From Frateuria_A sp035944355 (GTDB taxonomy: Bacteria; Pseudomonadota; Gammaproteobacteria; Xanthomonadales; Rhodanobacteraceae): 64,000 bases of DNA. Each line of letters starts with the position of its first letter. The first letter of the stretch is position 1. The notes under the pieces were generated by a model that saw only the letters and a list, made by a program, of their open reading frames with translations, ran no database searches and was not told the DNA's origin. This document shows positions 28,456 to 38,305 of this stretch, in pieces. The DNA is taken from contig NZ_DASZBH010000014.1 of NCBI RefSeq assembly GCF_035944355.1, positions 248,001-312,000 on the forward strand, written 5' to 3'. The position numbers and the translations under genes were made by a program.

Positions 28456-29454
28456 TCAGGCAAGGCGCCACGCAACGAACACGGCGAATACGCCGTACAG
28501 CAGCCCGACCGGCACCAGCCAGCGCGCGTTCACGCGGCCGCGCCGGAACAGCCACCACAGGTAGGCCACCGCCACCGTGGTCAGCACGCCGGCGAGCACC
28601 AGCGGCAGATCGAACAACCAGGGCGTGAAGAACAATGCCAGCGAGCTCGGGATGGTGGCCTGGATCATCATCGCGCCGGAGATGTTCGCCAGCGCGAGCC
28701 GCTCCTTGCCCTGGCGTACCCAGATCAACGCATTGACCGTTTCGGGCAATTCGGTCGCCACGGGGCTGAGCACCAGCGCGACCAGGTGCGCCGACAGCCT
28801 CAGCGCCACGCCGATCGCGTCGATCTGCGCGACGAAGATGCGCGAGGCGCCGGCAATCACCGCCAGCGCCAACACGCATTGCGCCAGCACACGCCACATG
28901 GCCGGGTCGGGCGCGCCGGGATGGAACTTCAAAGGCTCCAGCGCCTCTTCTTCGGGCGCGGTCTCGCCACTGCGGAGCTCGCGCCACACGTACAACCCAT
29001 AGGCGGCAAGAAACAGTACCCCCAGCCAGGGCTTCCATGCGAACGCCACCAGGCCCAGCGCACACTTGACCACGAAGATCGACAGGAACCACCGCTGGTC
29101 GCGCGCGAGCCGCGCGCTGTCGACCCTGACCACGGCGCTGGGCCGCCGCAGCCGGCGCCGGTTGCTCCACAATGCGATGCCCACGACGGCATAGGCGATC
29201 GTACCGAGCACCAAGGGGCCGCCGAGCGCCGCGCCCACGCCGATGTCACGCTGCTCCGGCGTGCGTCCGAGCACCACCGCGATGAACGTGACGGCGCTTT
29301 CCGGCAACGCGGTACCGAAGGCGGCCAGCACCGTGCCGGTGGCAGTGGCATCGAGCCGGAGCTTGCGACCCAACCATTCGATGCCGTTGACGAAGTACTC
29401 GCAGGCCGCGTAGATCGCGCCGGCCGAGAGCAGGAACCACAGCGTGGCGAGCAT
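28456..29454 (-). CDS. CaCA-superfamily cation antiporter (Na+/Ca2+ exchanger type), likely Mn2+/Ca2+ export
   Basis: Membrane antiporter of 332 residues with about ten helices in two inverted halves. The two alpha-repeats that bind the ion are clear: GTALPESAVTFIA (about residues 46-58) and SPVATELPETVNALIW (about 220-235). A hydrophilic linker joins the halves (about 160-185). The yybP-ykoY element upstream suggests induction by manganese, so manganese efflux is the preferred inference; calcium export is the classical alternative. It converges with the oxygenase gene, with 2 bases between the stops. Confidence 0.85.
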   Translation of the reverse strand: MLATLWFLLSAGAIYAACEYFVNGIEWLGRKLRLDATATGTVLAAFGTALPESAVTFIAVVLGRTPEQRDIGVGAALGGPLVLGTIAYAVVGIALWSNRRRLRRPSAVVRVDSARLARDQRWFLSIFVVKCALGLVAFAWKPWLGVLFLAAYGLYVWRELRSGETAPEEEALEPLKFHPGAPDPAMWRVLAQCVLALAVIAGASRIFVAQIDAIGVALRLSAHLVALVLSPVATELPETVNALIWVRQGKERLALANISGAMMIQATIPSSLALFFTPWLFDLPLVLAGVLTTVAVAYLWWLFRRGRVNARWLVPVGLLYGVFAVFVAWRLA

Positions 29455-29524
29455 CGATACGTTTCCGGCCGGGCGAGCGAGAAAACCTTGGCGCGACGAT
29501 GCGGCCCGCCCGGCAAGGGTTCGA

Positions 29525-29692
29525 GCGCATCGTGGCCAAAGGTCTCGCCGGGCAACGCACGCCAGCTCGTGGCGCTGCGGCCATCCACGCCATGGAGCAT
29601 TCGCTCCAAGTCTGTTGACGCGGATTCCTCGGGAAACGAAGGCGCGGCCTTCGCGGGGTGAGGATGGCTACTCCCCAATGACAACCCGCGCA
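29525..29692 (-). promoter_or_regulatory. yybP-ykoY (manganese-sensing) riboswitch upstream of the antiporter gene
   Basis: The minus strand has all the conserved segments of this riboswitch in order: TTGGGGAGTAGCC (29678-29666), then GTCAACA (29619-29613), and GGCGAGACCTTTGGCC (29549-29534). The first and last form the two L-loops that bind Mn2+ in known structures. After it a stem of ACGATGCG with CGCATCGT (29533-29496) could be the switching element before the ribosome-binding site of the antiporter gene at 29454. The class is known; its recognition here is by eye from the conserved sequences. Confidence 0.88.
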
Positions 29693-29744
29693 TGGTAGCG
29701 GCGCCACGGCGGCGCAACAAGCGCGGACCGGCGTGCGGGATGCC

Positions 29745-30536
29745 CTAGGCGAGGCGCTGTGCCAGCAGCGCGTCCAGGCCGTATGCGCCCGACGGCTGGC
29801 TGCACAGCCAGTGCGCCGCCTCGATGGCGCCGCGCGCGAAGATCGTCCGGTCGGTGGCCCGGTGCCCCAGCTCCACGCGTTCACCCGTACCGATCAGCAG
29901 GGCGCTGTGCTCGCCCACGATGTCGCCGCCGCGGACCACCGCGAAGCCGATGCTGCCCGGGCGGCGCGCGCCCTCGCGGCCGCCCGTCACGCCGACGTGC
30001 TCCAGGCCGGTGCCGCGCGCGGCGGCCGCCGCCTCGCCCAGCGAGAGCGCAGTGCCTGAAGGCGCATCGAGCTTGCGGCCGTGGTGGGCTTCGACGATCT
30101 CCAGGTCCCAGTCCGGCAACGCGGCGGCGGCCTGGCGCAGCAGCCGCGTGAGCACCGCCACGCCGAGGCTGAAATTGCTCGCGTGCATCAACGGGATGTG
30201 CGCGGCCGCTTCGGACAAGCGTCCGCCGAGCGCCGCGTCGATGCCGGTGGTGCCGCTGACCAGCGCGATGCCGTGCGCCCTGCAATGCTCGAGCGCCGAG
30301 GCGAGCCCGGCCGGTCCGCTGAAGTCGATCACCACGTCGAGCGCCTCGGACGGCCAGTCGGCGCGCAGGCAGGGCGCGGCGCGGTCGTGGTAGGCGCGTT
30401 CGCCCAGTTGCGGCATGCCCGGCGCCGTCACGGCCGCCACCACCTCGAAGCGGCCGTCGTCACGCAACAGATCGAGCAACACGCGGCCCATGCGGCCGGT
30501 GGCGCCGTTGACGGCGAGGCGGAGCGGTCGATGCAT
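29745..30536 (-). CDS. dapB: 4-hydroxy-tetrahydrodipicolinate reductase
   Basis: NAD(P)H-dependent step of lysine/diaminopimelate synthesis. The 263-residue protein has the dinucleotide motif VNGATGRMGR at the N-terminus, SGTTGID, and the catalytic/substrate segment EAHHGRKLDAPSGTA. ATG 30536 places the nucleotide fold at the normal position; the open frame upstream is not conserved. The region 30537-30695 before it holds no gene I can support. Confidence 0.96.
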   Translation of the reverse strand: MHRPLRLAVNGATGRMGRVLLDLLRDDGRFEVVAAVTAPGMPQLGERAYHDRAAPCLRADWPSEALDVVIDFSGPAGLASALEHCRAHGIALVSGTTGIDAALGGRLSEAAAHIPLMHASNFSLGVAVLTRLLRQAAAALPDWDLEIVEAHHGRKLDAPSGTALSLGEAAAAARGTGLEHVGVTGGREGARRPGSIGFAVVRGGDIVGEHSALLIGTGERVELGHRATDRTIFARGAIEAAHWLCSQPSGAYGLDALLAQRLA

Positions 30537-30695
30537 GGCGGGGTCCGTATGGGAAAGGGAGCTAGCGTAGCAGCGCCGGAAGGCCGGCCGCTGCGCCATT
30601 GGGAAGCGCGCGGCAGCTTGTCCCGAGATGGGGAAAAGGCGTCCCCCTACTGGAAGTTTCCGGAGAGCGGAGCGCCACCCGGAACGCTAGGCCTG

Positions 30696-31823
30696 CTACG
30701 AAGTGACCCGCGAGAGGAAGTCCTTCACGCCGTCGACCCAGCTCTTGGCCCGCGGCGTATGCGCGTCCGGCTCGCCGTCGACGAAAGTGGCCTCCAGTTT
30801 CTCCAGCAGCTCGCGCTGCTCGCGGGTCAGGCGCACGGGGGTTTCCACCATGACGCGGCAGATCAGGTCGCCGACGCGGCCGGAGCGCACCGACTTCACG
30901 CCACGCCCGCGCAGGCGGAAGGTCTGCCCGGTCTGGGTCTCCGGCGGGATCGACACCGCCACTTCGCCCTCCAGCGTCGGCACCTTGAGCTCGGCGCCGA
31001 GCGCGGCCTGCGCGAAGCGGATCGGCACCTCGCAATGCAGGTCGTTGCCGTCACGCTGGAAGATCGCGTGCTCGCGCACACGCACGTCGACGTACAGATC
31101 GCCCGGCTCGACGCCGCTAGGGCCGGCTTCGCCCTGCCCCGCCAGGCGGATGCGGTCGCCATTGTCCACGCCGGCCGGAATGCGCACCGACAGCGTACGC
31201 CGCTCCTCCAGCAGACCTTCGCCATGGCAGGCCTTGCAGGGCTTCTCGATGGTCTGGCCACTGCCGCCGCAATGCGGGCAGGCCTGCTGGATAGAGAAGA
31301 TGCCGTTCTGCATGCGCACGCGGCCGTGGCCGTGGCAGGTCTTGCATTGCGCCGTCTTGCCGTCGGCCGAACCGGACCCGTTGCAGTGGTGGCAATTGAC
31401 CTGGGTGGGGATCTCGATGGTCTTCTCCACGCCGAAGACCGCCTCTTCCAGGTCCAGCTCCATCACGTAGCGCAGGTCCGCGCCACGACGCGGGCGGCCG
31501 CGGCCGCCCATGCCGAAGATGTCGCCGAAGATATCCCCGAAGATGTCGCCCATGTCACCGAAGCCGCCGCGGCCGCCCATGCCGCCTTCGAAAGCGGCAT
31601 GGCCGTGCTGGTCGTACAGGGCGCGCTTTTGCGGATCGGCCAGGACCTCGTAGGCCTCCTTGGCCTCCTTGAATTTCTCCTGCGCAGCGGGATCGTCCGG
31701 GCAGCGGTCCGGATGGTATTTCATCGCCAGGCGGCGGAAGGATTTCTTCAGCTCGACTTCGGTGACGGTGCGCTCGACGCCGAGCACCTCGTAGTAATCG
31801 CGCTTGCCCGTTGCTGCATTCAT
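30696..31823 (-). CDS. dnaJ: Chaperone protein DnaJ
   Basis: Co-chaperone stimulating DnaK ATPase. The 375-residue type I DnaJ has the J-domain with HPD (about 34-36), a Gly/Phe-rich linker with repeated DIFGDIFG (about 95-115), four CxxCxGxG zinc-finger repeats (CHHCNGSG, CKTCHGHG, CPHCGGSG, CKACHGEG) and the C-terminal substrate domains. The internal ATG at 31823 starts two codons before the conserved KRDYYEVLG; a longer frame upstream overlaps the hairpin region. Confidence 0.97.
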   Translation of the reverse strand: MNAATGKRDYYEVLGVERTVTEVELKKSFRRLAMKYHPDRCPDDPAAQEKFKEAKEAYEVLADPQKRALYDQHGHAAFEGGMGGRGGFGDMGDIFGDIFGDIFGMGGRGRPRRGADLRYVMELDLEEAVFGVEKTIEIPTQVNCHHCNGSGSADGKTAQCKTCHGHGRVRMQNGIFSIQQACPHCGGSGQTIEKPCKACHGEGLLEERRTLSVRIPAGVDNGDRIRLAGQGEAGPSGVEPGDLYVDVRVREHAIFQRDGNDLHCEVPIRFAQAALGAELKVPTLEGEVAVSIPPETQTGQTFRLRGRGVKSVRSGRVGDLICRVMVETPVRLTREQRELLEKLEATFVDGEPDAHTPRAKSWVDGVKDFLSRVTS

Positions 31824-31866
31824 GACTTTCAACTGCCCCTGCTCGGATCCTGTGCCGGCCACTCAA

Positions 31867-31908
31867 GAAACAGCCCGCGCGGCATGATAGCCGGCGCGGG
31901 CTGTTTCA
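31867..31908 (-). other. Strong hairpin between dnaK and dnaJ
   Basis: A 14-bp stem (31867-31880 with 31895-31908) with a further three-pair inner stem. On the minus strand it is followed by a short T-rich TTTCTTG. It starts 23 bases after the dnaK stop. Such a hairpin would stabilise the dnaK mRNA or end most transcripts before dnaJ, fitting the usual excess of DnaK over DnaJ. Confidence 0.65.
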
Positions 31909-31930
31909 TTGCGGCACCGGCTGCCGACGA

Positions 31931-33853
<1,923 letters not shown>

Positions 33854-33906
33854 ACTCTTCCACTCCAATTGTTTTCTAGGCGGCCCCCGCGGCCGCGATG
33901 GTTTTT

Positions 33907-33936
33907 CAGATGGAGGCCTGCAGAGGACGATTCAAT
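33907..33936 (-). promoter_or_regulatory. Predicted sigma-32 promoter of dnaK
   Basis: On the minus strand TTGAAT (33936-33931) is followed 14 bases later by CTCCATCTG (about 33916-33907), close to the RpoH pattern CTTGAA / CCCCATnT. It lies in the 126-base grpE-dnaK gap. Confidence 0.6.
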
Positions 33937-33979
33937 GCCGGCGCGGCTTCCGATATGTCGCGTTCAGTGCGGTGGCCGG

Positions 33980-34501
33980 TCAATCCCTGGCGACGGCGAC
34001 CAGCGCCGGCCGCAGCAGCCGGTCGTTCAGCACGTAGCCCTTCTGCAGCACGTTGACCACGGTGCCGGCCGCCTGGCCCGGCGCGTCGACCATGCTCACG
34101 GCGTGGTGGCGCTCGGGATCCAGCGGCTGGCCCACGGGGTCGACCTGCACCAGGCCGTGGGACTCGGCGACCTTCAACAGCGCCTTCAGCGTGAGCGCCA
34201 GGCCTTCGCGGATGGCGGCGGCGTCGCCGCCCTCGATGGCCAGGCCGCGCTCCAGGCTGTCGTAGACCGGCAGCAGTTCGTTGAGCAGCTTCTCGTTGGC
34301 GAAGCGGCGGGCCTGCTCCAGGTCGCGATGCAGGCGACGGCGCTGGTTCTCCAGCTCGGCGTGCTCGCGCAATACGCTCTCGCGCAGCTCGGCATTGCTC
34401 GCCTCCAGCTCGGCGATGCGGGCCTGCAGGGCGTCAAGCCCGGGTGCTTCCGATGAACCTGCCTCTTGCACCTGTCCCGGCGTCTGCTCGTTGTTCTGCA
34501 T
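33980..34501 (-). CDS. grpE: GrpE nucleotide-exchange factor
   Basis: Releases ADP from DnaK. The 173-residue protein has the long N-terminal coiled-coil (about 20-65, beginning LDALQARIAELEASNAELR), the family core with NQRRR and NELLPVYDSLERGL, and the C-terminal beta wing containing the conserved VLQKGYVLNDRLLRPALV. It lies between hrcA and dnaK. Confidence 0.96.
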   Translation of the reverse strand: MQNNEQTPGQVQEAGSSEAPGLDALQARIAELEASNAELRESVLREHAELENQRRRLHRDLEQARRFANEKLLNELLPVYDSLERGLAIEGGDAAAIREGLALTLKALLKVAESHGLVQVDPVGQPLDPERHHAVSMVDAPGQAAGTVVNVLQKGYVLNDRLLRPALVAVARD

Positions 34502-34584
34502 GCATTACTCCCAAACGAAAGTCCGGGCCGGCACCTCCGTGCCGACCGAAAGAAACCTGCGGGAAACCCGCCCTCCGGGGGCGG

Positions 34585-34612
34585 TTATAGGGACGTCGCA
34601 GCGCGATTCAAG
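34585..34612 (-). promoter_or_regulatory. Predicted sigma-32 promoter of grpE, inside the end of hrcA
   Basis: CTTGAAT (34612-34606) and CCCTATAA (34592-34585) on the minus strand are separated by 13 bases, near the RpoH consensus. The -10 includes the hrcA stop codon, and transcription would begin in the 83-base gap before grpE. Confidence 0.65.
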
Positions 34613-35643
34613 GCGTCGCTGAGCAATCCGGCGGTGGCCTGCACCACCGGGATCACCCGCTCGTAGGCCATCCGGGTCGGCCCGATCACGCCGATCGCTC
34701 CCAGCACCCGTCCCTGCGCGCCATAGCTGGCGGTCACGACGCTGCAGCCGTCGAGCGCCGCGAAACCCGATTCCTCGCCGATGAACAGGCGCACGCCCGG
34801 CGCCCGCGCGCACACTTCCATGAGCTGCAGCAGCTCGTTCTTCTTCTGGAACGCCTCGAACAGCTCGCGCAGGCGGTCCAGGTCGGCCAGCTCGGCATAG
34901 CCCATCAGGTTGGTCTGGCCGCTGACCAGCACGTCTTCGCCCCCCTGGGGCGCGAAGGAGGCTGCAGCCAGTTCGGTTGCGCTCGCCACCAGGCGGTTCA
35001 GTTCGCTGCCCGCCTCGCGCAGTTCGCGCAGCAGATGGGCGCGGATGTCGTCCACCCGCAGCCCGGCGAAATGCGTGTTGAGATAGTTGGCCGCCTGCTC
35101 CAGCTCGCGGCCGTCCAGCGGCTTGGCCAGCTGCACAATGCGGTTCTGCACCTGGTTGTCGGAGAACACCAGGATCACCAGCACGCGCGCGTCGGGCAGC
35201 GGCACAAAGTCGATGTGGCGCAGCGGAAAGTCGCCCTGGCGCGGCACCGTCACCACCCCGGCGAAGTGGGTCATCGCCGAGAGCAGGGTCGAGACGTTGC
35301 TCAGCAGGTCGCGGGTGGTGGTCGGGCCGGGCGGGAGCTCACGCTTCAGGCGGGCCATCTCCTCGCGCGGCAGCGGCTGCAGCTCGATCAGGCTGTCGAC
35401 GAACAGGCGCAGGCCGCGCGGCGTCGGCACGCGGCCGGCCGAGGTGTGCGGCGAGGCGACCAGGCCGGCCTCCTCCAAGTCGGCCATGATGTTGCGGATG
35501 GTCGCCGGACTCACGTCCAGGCCGGAGGAGCGCGACAACGTGCGCGACCCGACCGGTTCGCCGTCGGCCAGGTATTGCGCGATCAGCGTGCGCAGCAGGC
35601 GCCGGGCACGGGCATCGAGGTCGTGGCCATGGGAGAGAGGCAT
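34585..35643 (-). CDS. hrcA: Heat-inducible transcription repressor HrcA
   Basis: Repressor of chaperone genes that normally binds the CIRCE element and is folded by GroEL. The 352-residue protein has the N-terminal winged helix (SRTLSRSSGLDVSPATIRNIMADLEE region, about 30-55), PHTSAGRVPT, and the central and dimerisation domains ending with NRAATSL. ATG 35643 gives the normal length. I found no CIRCE inverted repeat upstream of hrcA, grpE or dnaK, so its target (commonly groESL) lies elsewhere. Confidence 0.95.
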   Translation of the reverse strand: MPLSHGHDLDARARRLLRTLIAQYLADGEPVGSRTLSRSSGLDVSPATIRNIMADLEEAGLVASPHTSAGRVPTPRGLRLFVDSLIELQPLPREEMARLKRELPPGPTTTRDLLSNVSTLLSAMTHFAGVVTVPRQGDFPLRHIDFVPLPDARVLVILVFSDNQVQNRIVQLAKPLDGRELEQAANYLNTHFAGLRVDDIRAHLLRELREAGSELNRLVASATELAAASFAPQGGEDVLVSGQTNLMGYAELADLDRLRELFEAFQKKNELLQLMEVCARAPGVRLFIGEESGFAALDGCSVVTASYGAQGRVLGAIGVIGPTRMAYERVIPVVQATAGLLSDALNRAATSL

Positions 35644-35670
35644 GCGCGTTGCAGGTGATGAGACAGCACA

Positions 35671-35699
35671 CAAATAAGGTGCCCCGCGGAAGAATGCAA
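35671..35699 (-). promoter_or_regulatory. Predicted sigma-70 promoter of hrcA
   Basis: TTGCAT (35699-35694) and TATTTG (35676-35671) on the minus strand with a 17-base spacer, 28 bases before the hrcA ATG. It lies in the region divergent from recN. Confidence 0.5.
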
Positions 35700-35786
35700 G
35701 AAAACCGTGCCGCCGCGCGGTGCACGCCGCTACTCGCCCTTCACCCCTGCCCTTACAATCGCGCGACCTCATTGCGCCCCTCGTCC

Positions 35787-37460
35787 ATGCTCACCTCACT
35801 CTACGTCCGCCATTTCGCCGTCGTCGAAGAAGCCGAGGTCACGTTCGGGCCCGGCCTGACCGTGGTCAGCGGCGAGACTGGCGCCGGCAAGTCGCTGCTG
35901 GTCGATGCGCTGATGTTGTTGGCCGGCGCCCGTGCGGACAGCGGCATGGTGCGCGAGGGTTGTGACCGCGCCGAACTGGCGGCGGAGTTCGACCTGTCCG
36001 CCCTGCCCGAGGCGCGCGCGTGGCTCGAGCGCGAGGAACTCGACGACGAAGGCGCCTGCCAGCTGCGCCGGGTCATCCGCGCCGAAGGCAGCTCGCGCGC
36101 CTGGATCAATGGCCGTCCCGCCAACGCCAGCCAGCTCGGCGAACTGGCTACCTTGCTGGTGGAGATCCACGGCCAGCACGAACACCAGGCGCTGCTCTCG
36201 CGCAACCACCAGCTCGCGCTGCTCGATGCCTTCGCCGGCCACGAGGCGCTTGCCGCGCAGGTGCGCGAGCTGGCCACGCAATGGCGCGAACTGGGCGCAC
36301 GCATCCGCAAGCTGAGCGGCGGGGAGAATCGCGAACAACGGCTAGAACTGCTGCGCCACGAGACGGCCGAACTGGAAAAGTGGGCGCTTCCGCCGGCCGA
36401 GCTGGCGGAACTGGAAGGCAGCCACAAACGCCTGTCCAATGCCGGCCGGCTGGCCGAGGGCGCCGCCGGCGTGGTCGAGCTGCTCGATGGCGACAGCGAG
36501 TTCGCGCTGCGCCGCGCGCTGGGCCGGGCACACGCCGAACTGGGCAAGCTCGCCGCGATCGATCCGCGCCTGGGCACCGTGCTGGAACTGCTGGACGATG
36601 CCTCGATCCAGCTCGGCGAAGCGGCGGACGGGCTGAGCCGCTACGCGCAGGACGTGGACCTCGATCCCGAACGCTATACCGAAGTCGACAACCATCTCGC
36701 GCGGCTGCACGAACTGGCCCGGCGCCACCGCCTGCCCGCCGCCGAGCTGCACGAGCGCTGGACCACGCTGCAGGCGGAACTGGCCGAACTGGAAGGCGCC
36801 GGCGGCGTACTCGAAAAGCTGGCCAGCGAGCGCGTCCGCCTGGAGCGCGACTACGCGGCGGCGGCCGGCGAGCTGGGGCGGTCCCGCCGCGACGCCGCCG
36901 GCCGGCTGGGCGGCGAAGTCAGCGCGCTGATGGCCGAGCTGGGCATGGCCGGCGGCCGGCTGGTGGTCGAACTCGAGCCTGCCGAGGGCGACGAGCCGGA
37001 CGCACAGGGGCGCGAGCGCTGCGAACTGCTGGTCAGCGCCAACCCGGGCCAACCGCCACGGGCCTTGCGCAAGGTCGCCTCGGGCGGCGAACTGGCGCGC
37101 ATCAGCCTGGCCATCGAAGTGGCGACGCTGGGCAAGGACAGCATCGGCACGATGGTGTTCGACGAGGTCGACACCGGCATCGGCGGCGCCGTGGCCGAAG
37201 TAGTGGGGCAGAAACTGCGGGCGCTGGGCGCCGAGCGCCAGGTGCTGTGCGTCACGCACCTGCCGCAGGTCGCCGCGCAAGGCCACGCCCACCTGCGCGT
37301 GAGCAAGCACAGCGAGGGCGACACCACCCGTACGCAGATCGACAAGCTCGATGATCCGGGCCGCCGCGACGAACTGGCGCGCATGCTGGGCGGCGTGGAG
37401 ATCTCCCGGGAAACCCGCGCTCACGCCAGGCAGATGCTGGAACGCGCGCAGAGCGCCTGA
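35787..37460 (+). CDS. recN: DNA repair protein RecN
   Basis: SMC-like ATPase for double-strand break repair, 557 residues. Walker A (SGETGAGKS, about 29-37) lies in the N-terminal half-domain, a long coiled coil spans about 160-370, and the C-terminal half-domain carries the signature SGGELARISLA and Walker B VFDEVDTGIGG. ATG 35787 gives the standard MLTSLYVRHFAVV start. A TACAAT box 27 bases upstream may be its -10. It is divergent from hrcA. Confidence 0.97.
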   Translation: MLTSLYVRHFAVVEEAEVTFGPGLTVVSGETGAGKSLLVDALMLLAGARADSGMVREGCDRAELAAEFDLSALPEARAWLEREELDDEGACQLRRVIRAEGSSRAWINGRPANASQLGELATLLVEIHGQHEHQALLSRNHQLALLDAFAGHEALAAQVRELATQWRELGARIRKLSGGENREQRLELLRHETAELEKWALPPAELAELEGSHKRLSNAGRLAEGAAGVVELLDGDSEFALRRALGRAHAELGKLAAIDPRLGTVLELLDDASIQLGEAADGLSRYAQDVDLDPERYTEVDNHLARLHELARRHRLPAAELHERWTTLQAELAELEGAGGVLEKLASERVRLERDYAAAAGELGRSRRDAAGRLGGEVSALMAELGMAGGRLVVELEPAEGDEPDAQGRERCELLVSANPGQPPRALRKVASGGELARISLAIEVATLGKDSIGTMVFDEVDTGIGGAVAEVVGQKLRALGAERQVLCVTHLPQVAAQGHAHLRVSKHSEGDTTRTQIDKLDDPGRRDELARMLGGVEISRETRAHARQMLERAQSA

Positions 37461-37523
37461 ACCGGTTTCCCCGGAAACGGGAACGACAGCCAGCCCGACT
37501 CACCGGAGCGGGAGAACCGTTGC

Positions 37524-38162
37524 CTACCCCTTGCGCTCGGACAGCAGACCGCGCTCGCTCGCCATGCGGTACAGGTCCAGTTCCGAGCCCGCGCCCAGCT
37601 TGCCCATCAGGCTGGCGCGATGGATGTAGATCGTCTTCTGGCCCACACCGAGCGCCGCGGCCACCTGCTTGGGCGCCTTTCCCGCGGCCAGCAGCAGGAA
37701 AACTTCCCGCTCGCGCACAGTCAGCCGGTTGACCGGATCGAGCGCCTCGCTCGGCCGCTCGGCACGACGCTGGCGCAGGTCGGAACTTAGGAAAGTCTCG
37801 CCCTGCATCACCTGGCGCAGGCCGGCCACCAGTTCTTCCGGCGCAGCGCCCTTGGTGACGTAGCCGCTGGCGCCGCGGCGCAGCGCCTCGGACACGTAGG
37901 GTTCGCCGTCGTGCATGCTGAGTACGACGATGTGCGTATCCGGGGCAAGGCTGTGCAGGTGCTCGATCAGGGGCAGGCCGCTGCCATCGGGCAGGGAAAG
38001 ATCCAGCGCCACCAGGTGGGGCCGGCGATGGTTGATCGCCTCGACCGCGTCGTCCGCACAGCGGCACTCGGCGATCACCTCCAGGTCCGGCTCCATCTCG
38101 ATCAGCCGCTTGAACCCCTCGCGGACGATGGCGTGGTCGTCGACCAGAACGATGCTGTACAT
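37524..38162 (-). CDS. NarL/FixJ-family response regulator
   Basis: Two-component regulator of 212 residues: receiver domain with the acidic pair DD at 8-9, phospho-acceptor D54 (VALDLSLPDGSG) and K about 104, then a LuxR-type helix-turn-helix (LTVREREVFLLLAAGKAPKQVA, about 148-168). It belongs to the UhpA/GacA/NarL class. The divergent neighbour is a HisKA_3 histidine kinase, its probable partner. The output genes are unknown. Confidence 0.9.
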   Translation of the reverse strand: MYSIVLVDDHAIVREGFKRLIEMEPDLEVIAECRCADDAVEAINHRRPHLVALDLSLPDGSGLPLIEHLHSLAPDTHIVVLSMHDGEPYVSEALRRGASGYVTKGAAPEELVAGLRQVMQGETFLSSDLRQRRAERPSEALDPVNRLTVREREVFLLLAAGKAPKQVAAALGVGQKTIYIHRASLMGKLGAGSELDLYRMASERGLLSERKG

Positions 38163-38305
38163 GGCGCCCCGCTGGTTTCCAAGTTTCGGGCGATGCCATG
38201 TCAGGCGCCCCGCATCGGGCGCGCCCGCGTCACCGCCTGTCCCCATGGAGTCTATAAGAAGAAGGGCTGCCGCCCGCAAGGCAGCCCGTGCTCAGGGCAG
38301 GCGGC

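Noticed and set aside
34502..35786. CIRCE operator near hrcA or grpE
   Set aside because: No TTAGCACTC/GAGTGCTAA repeat is visible in the upstream gaps.
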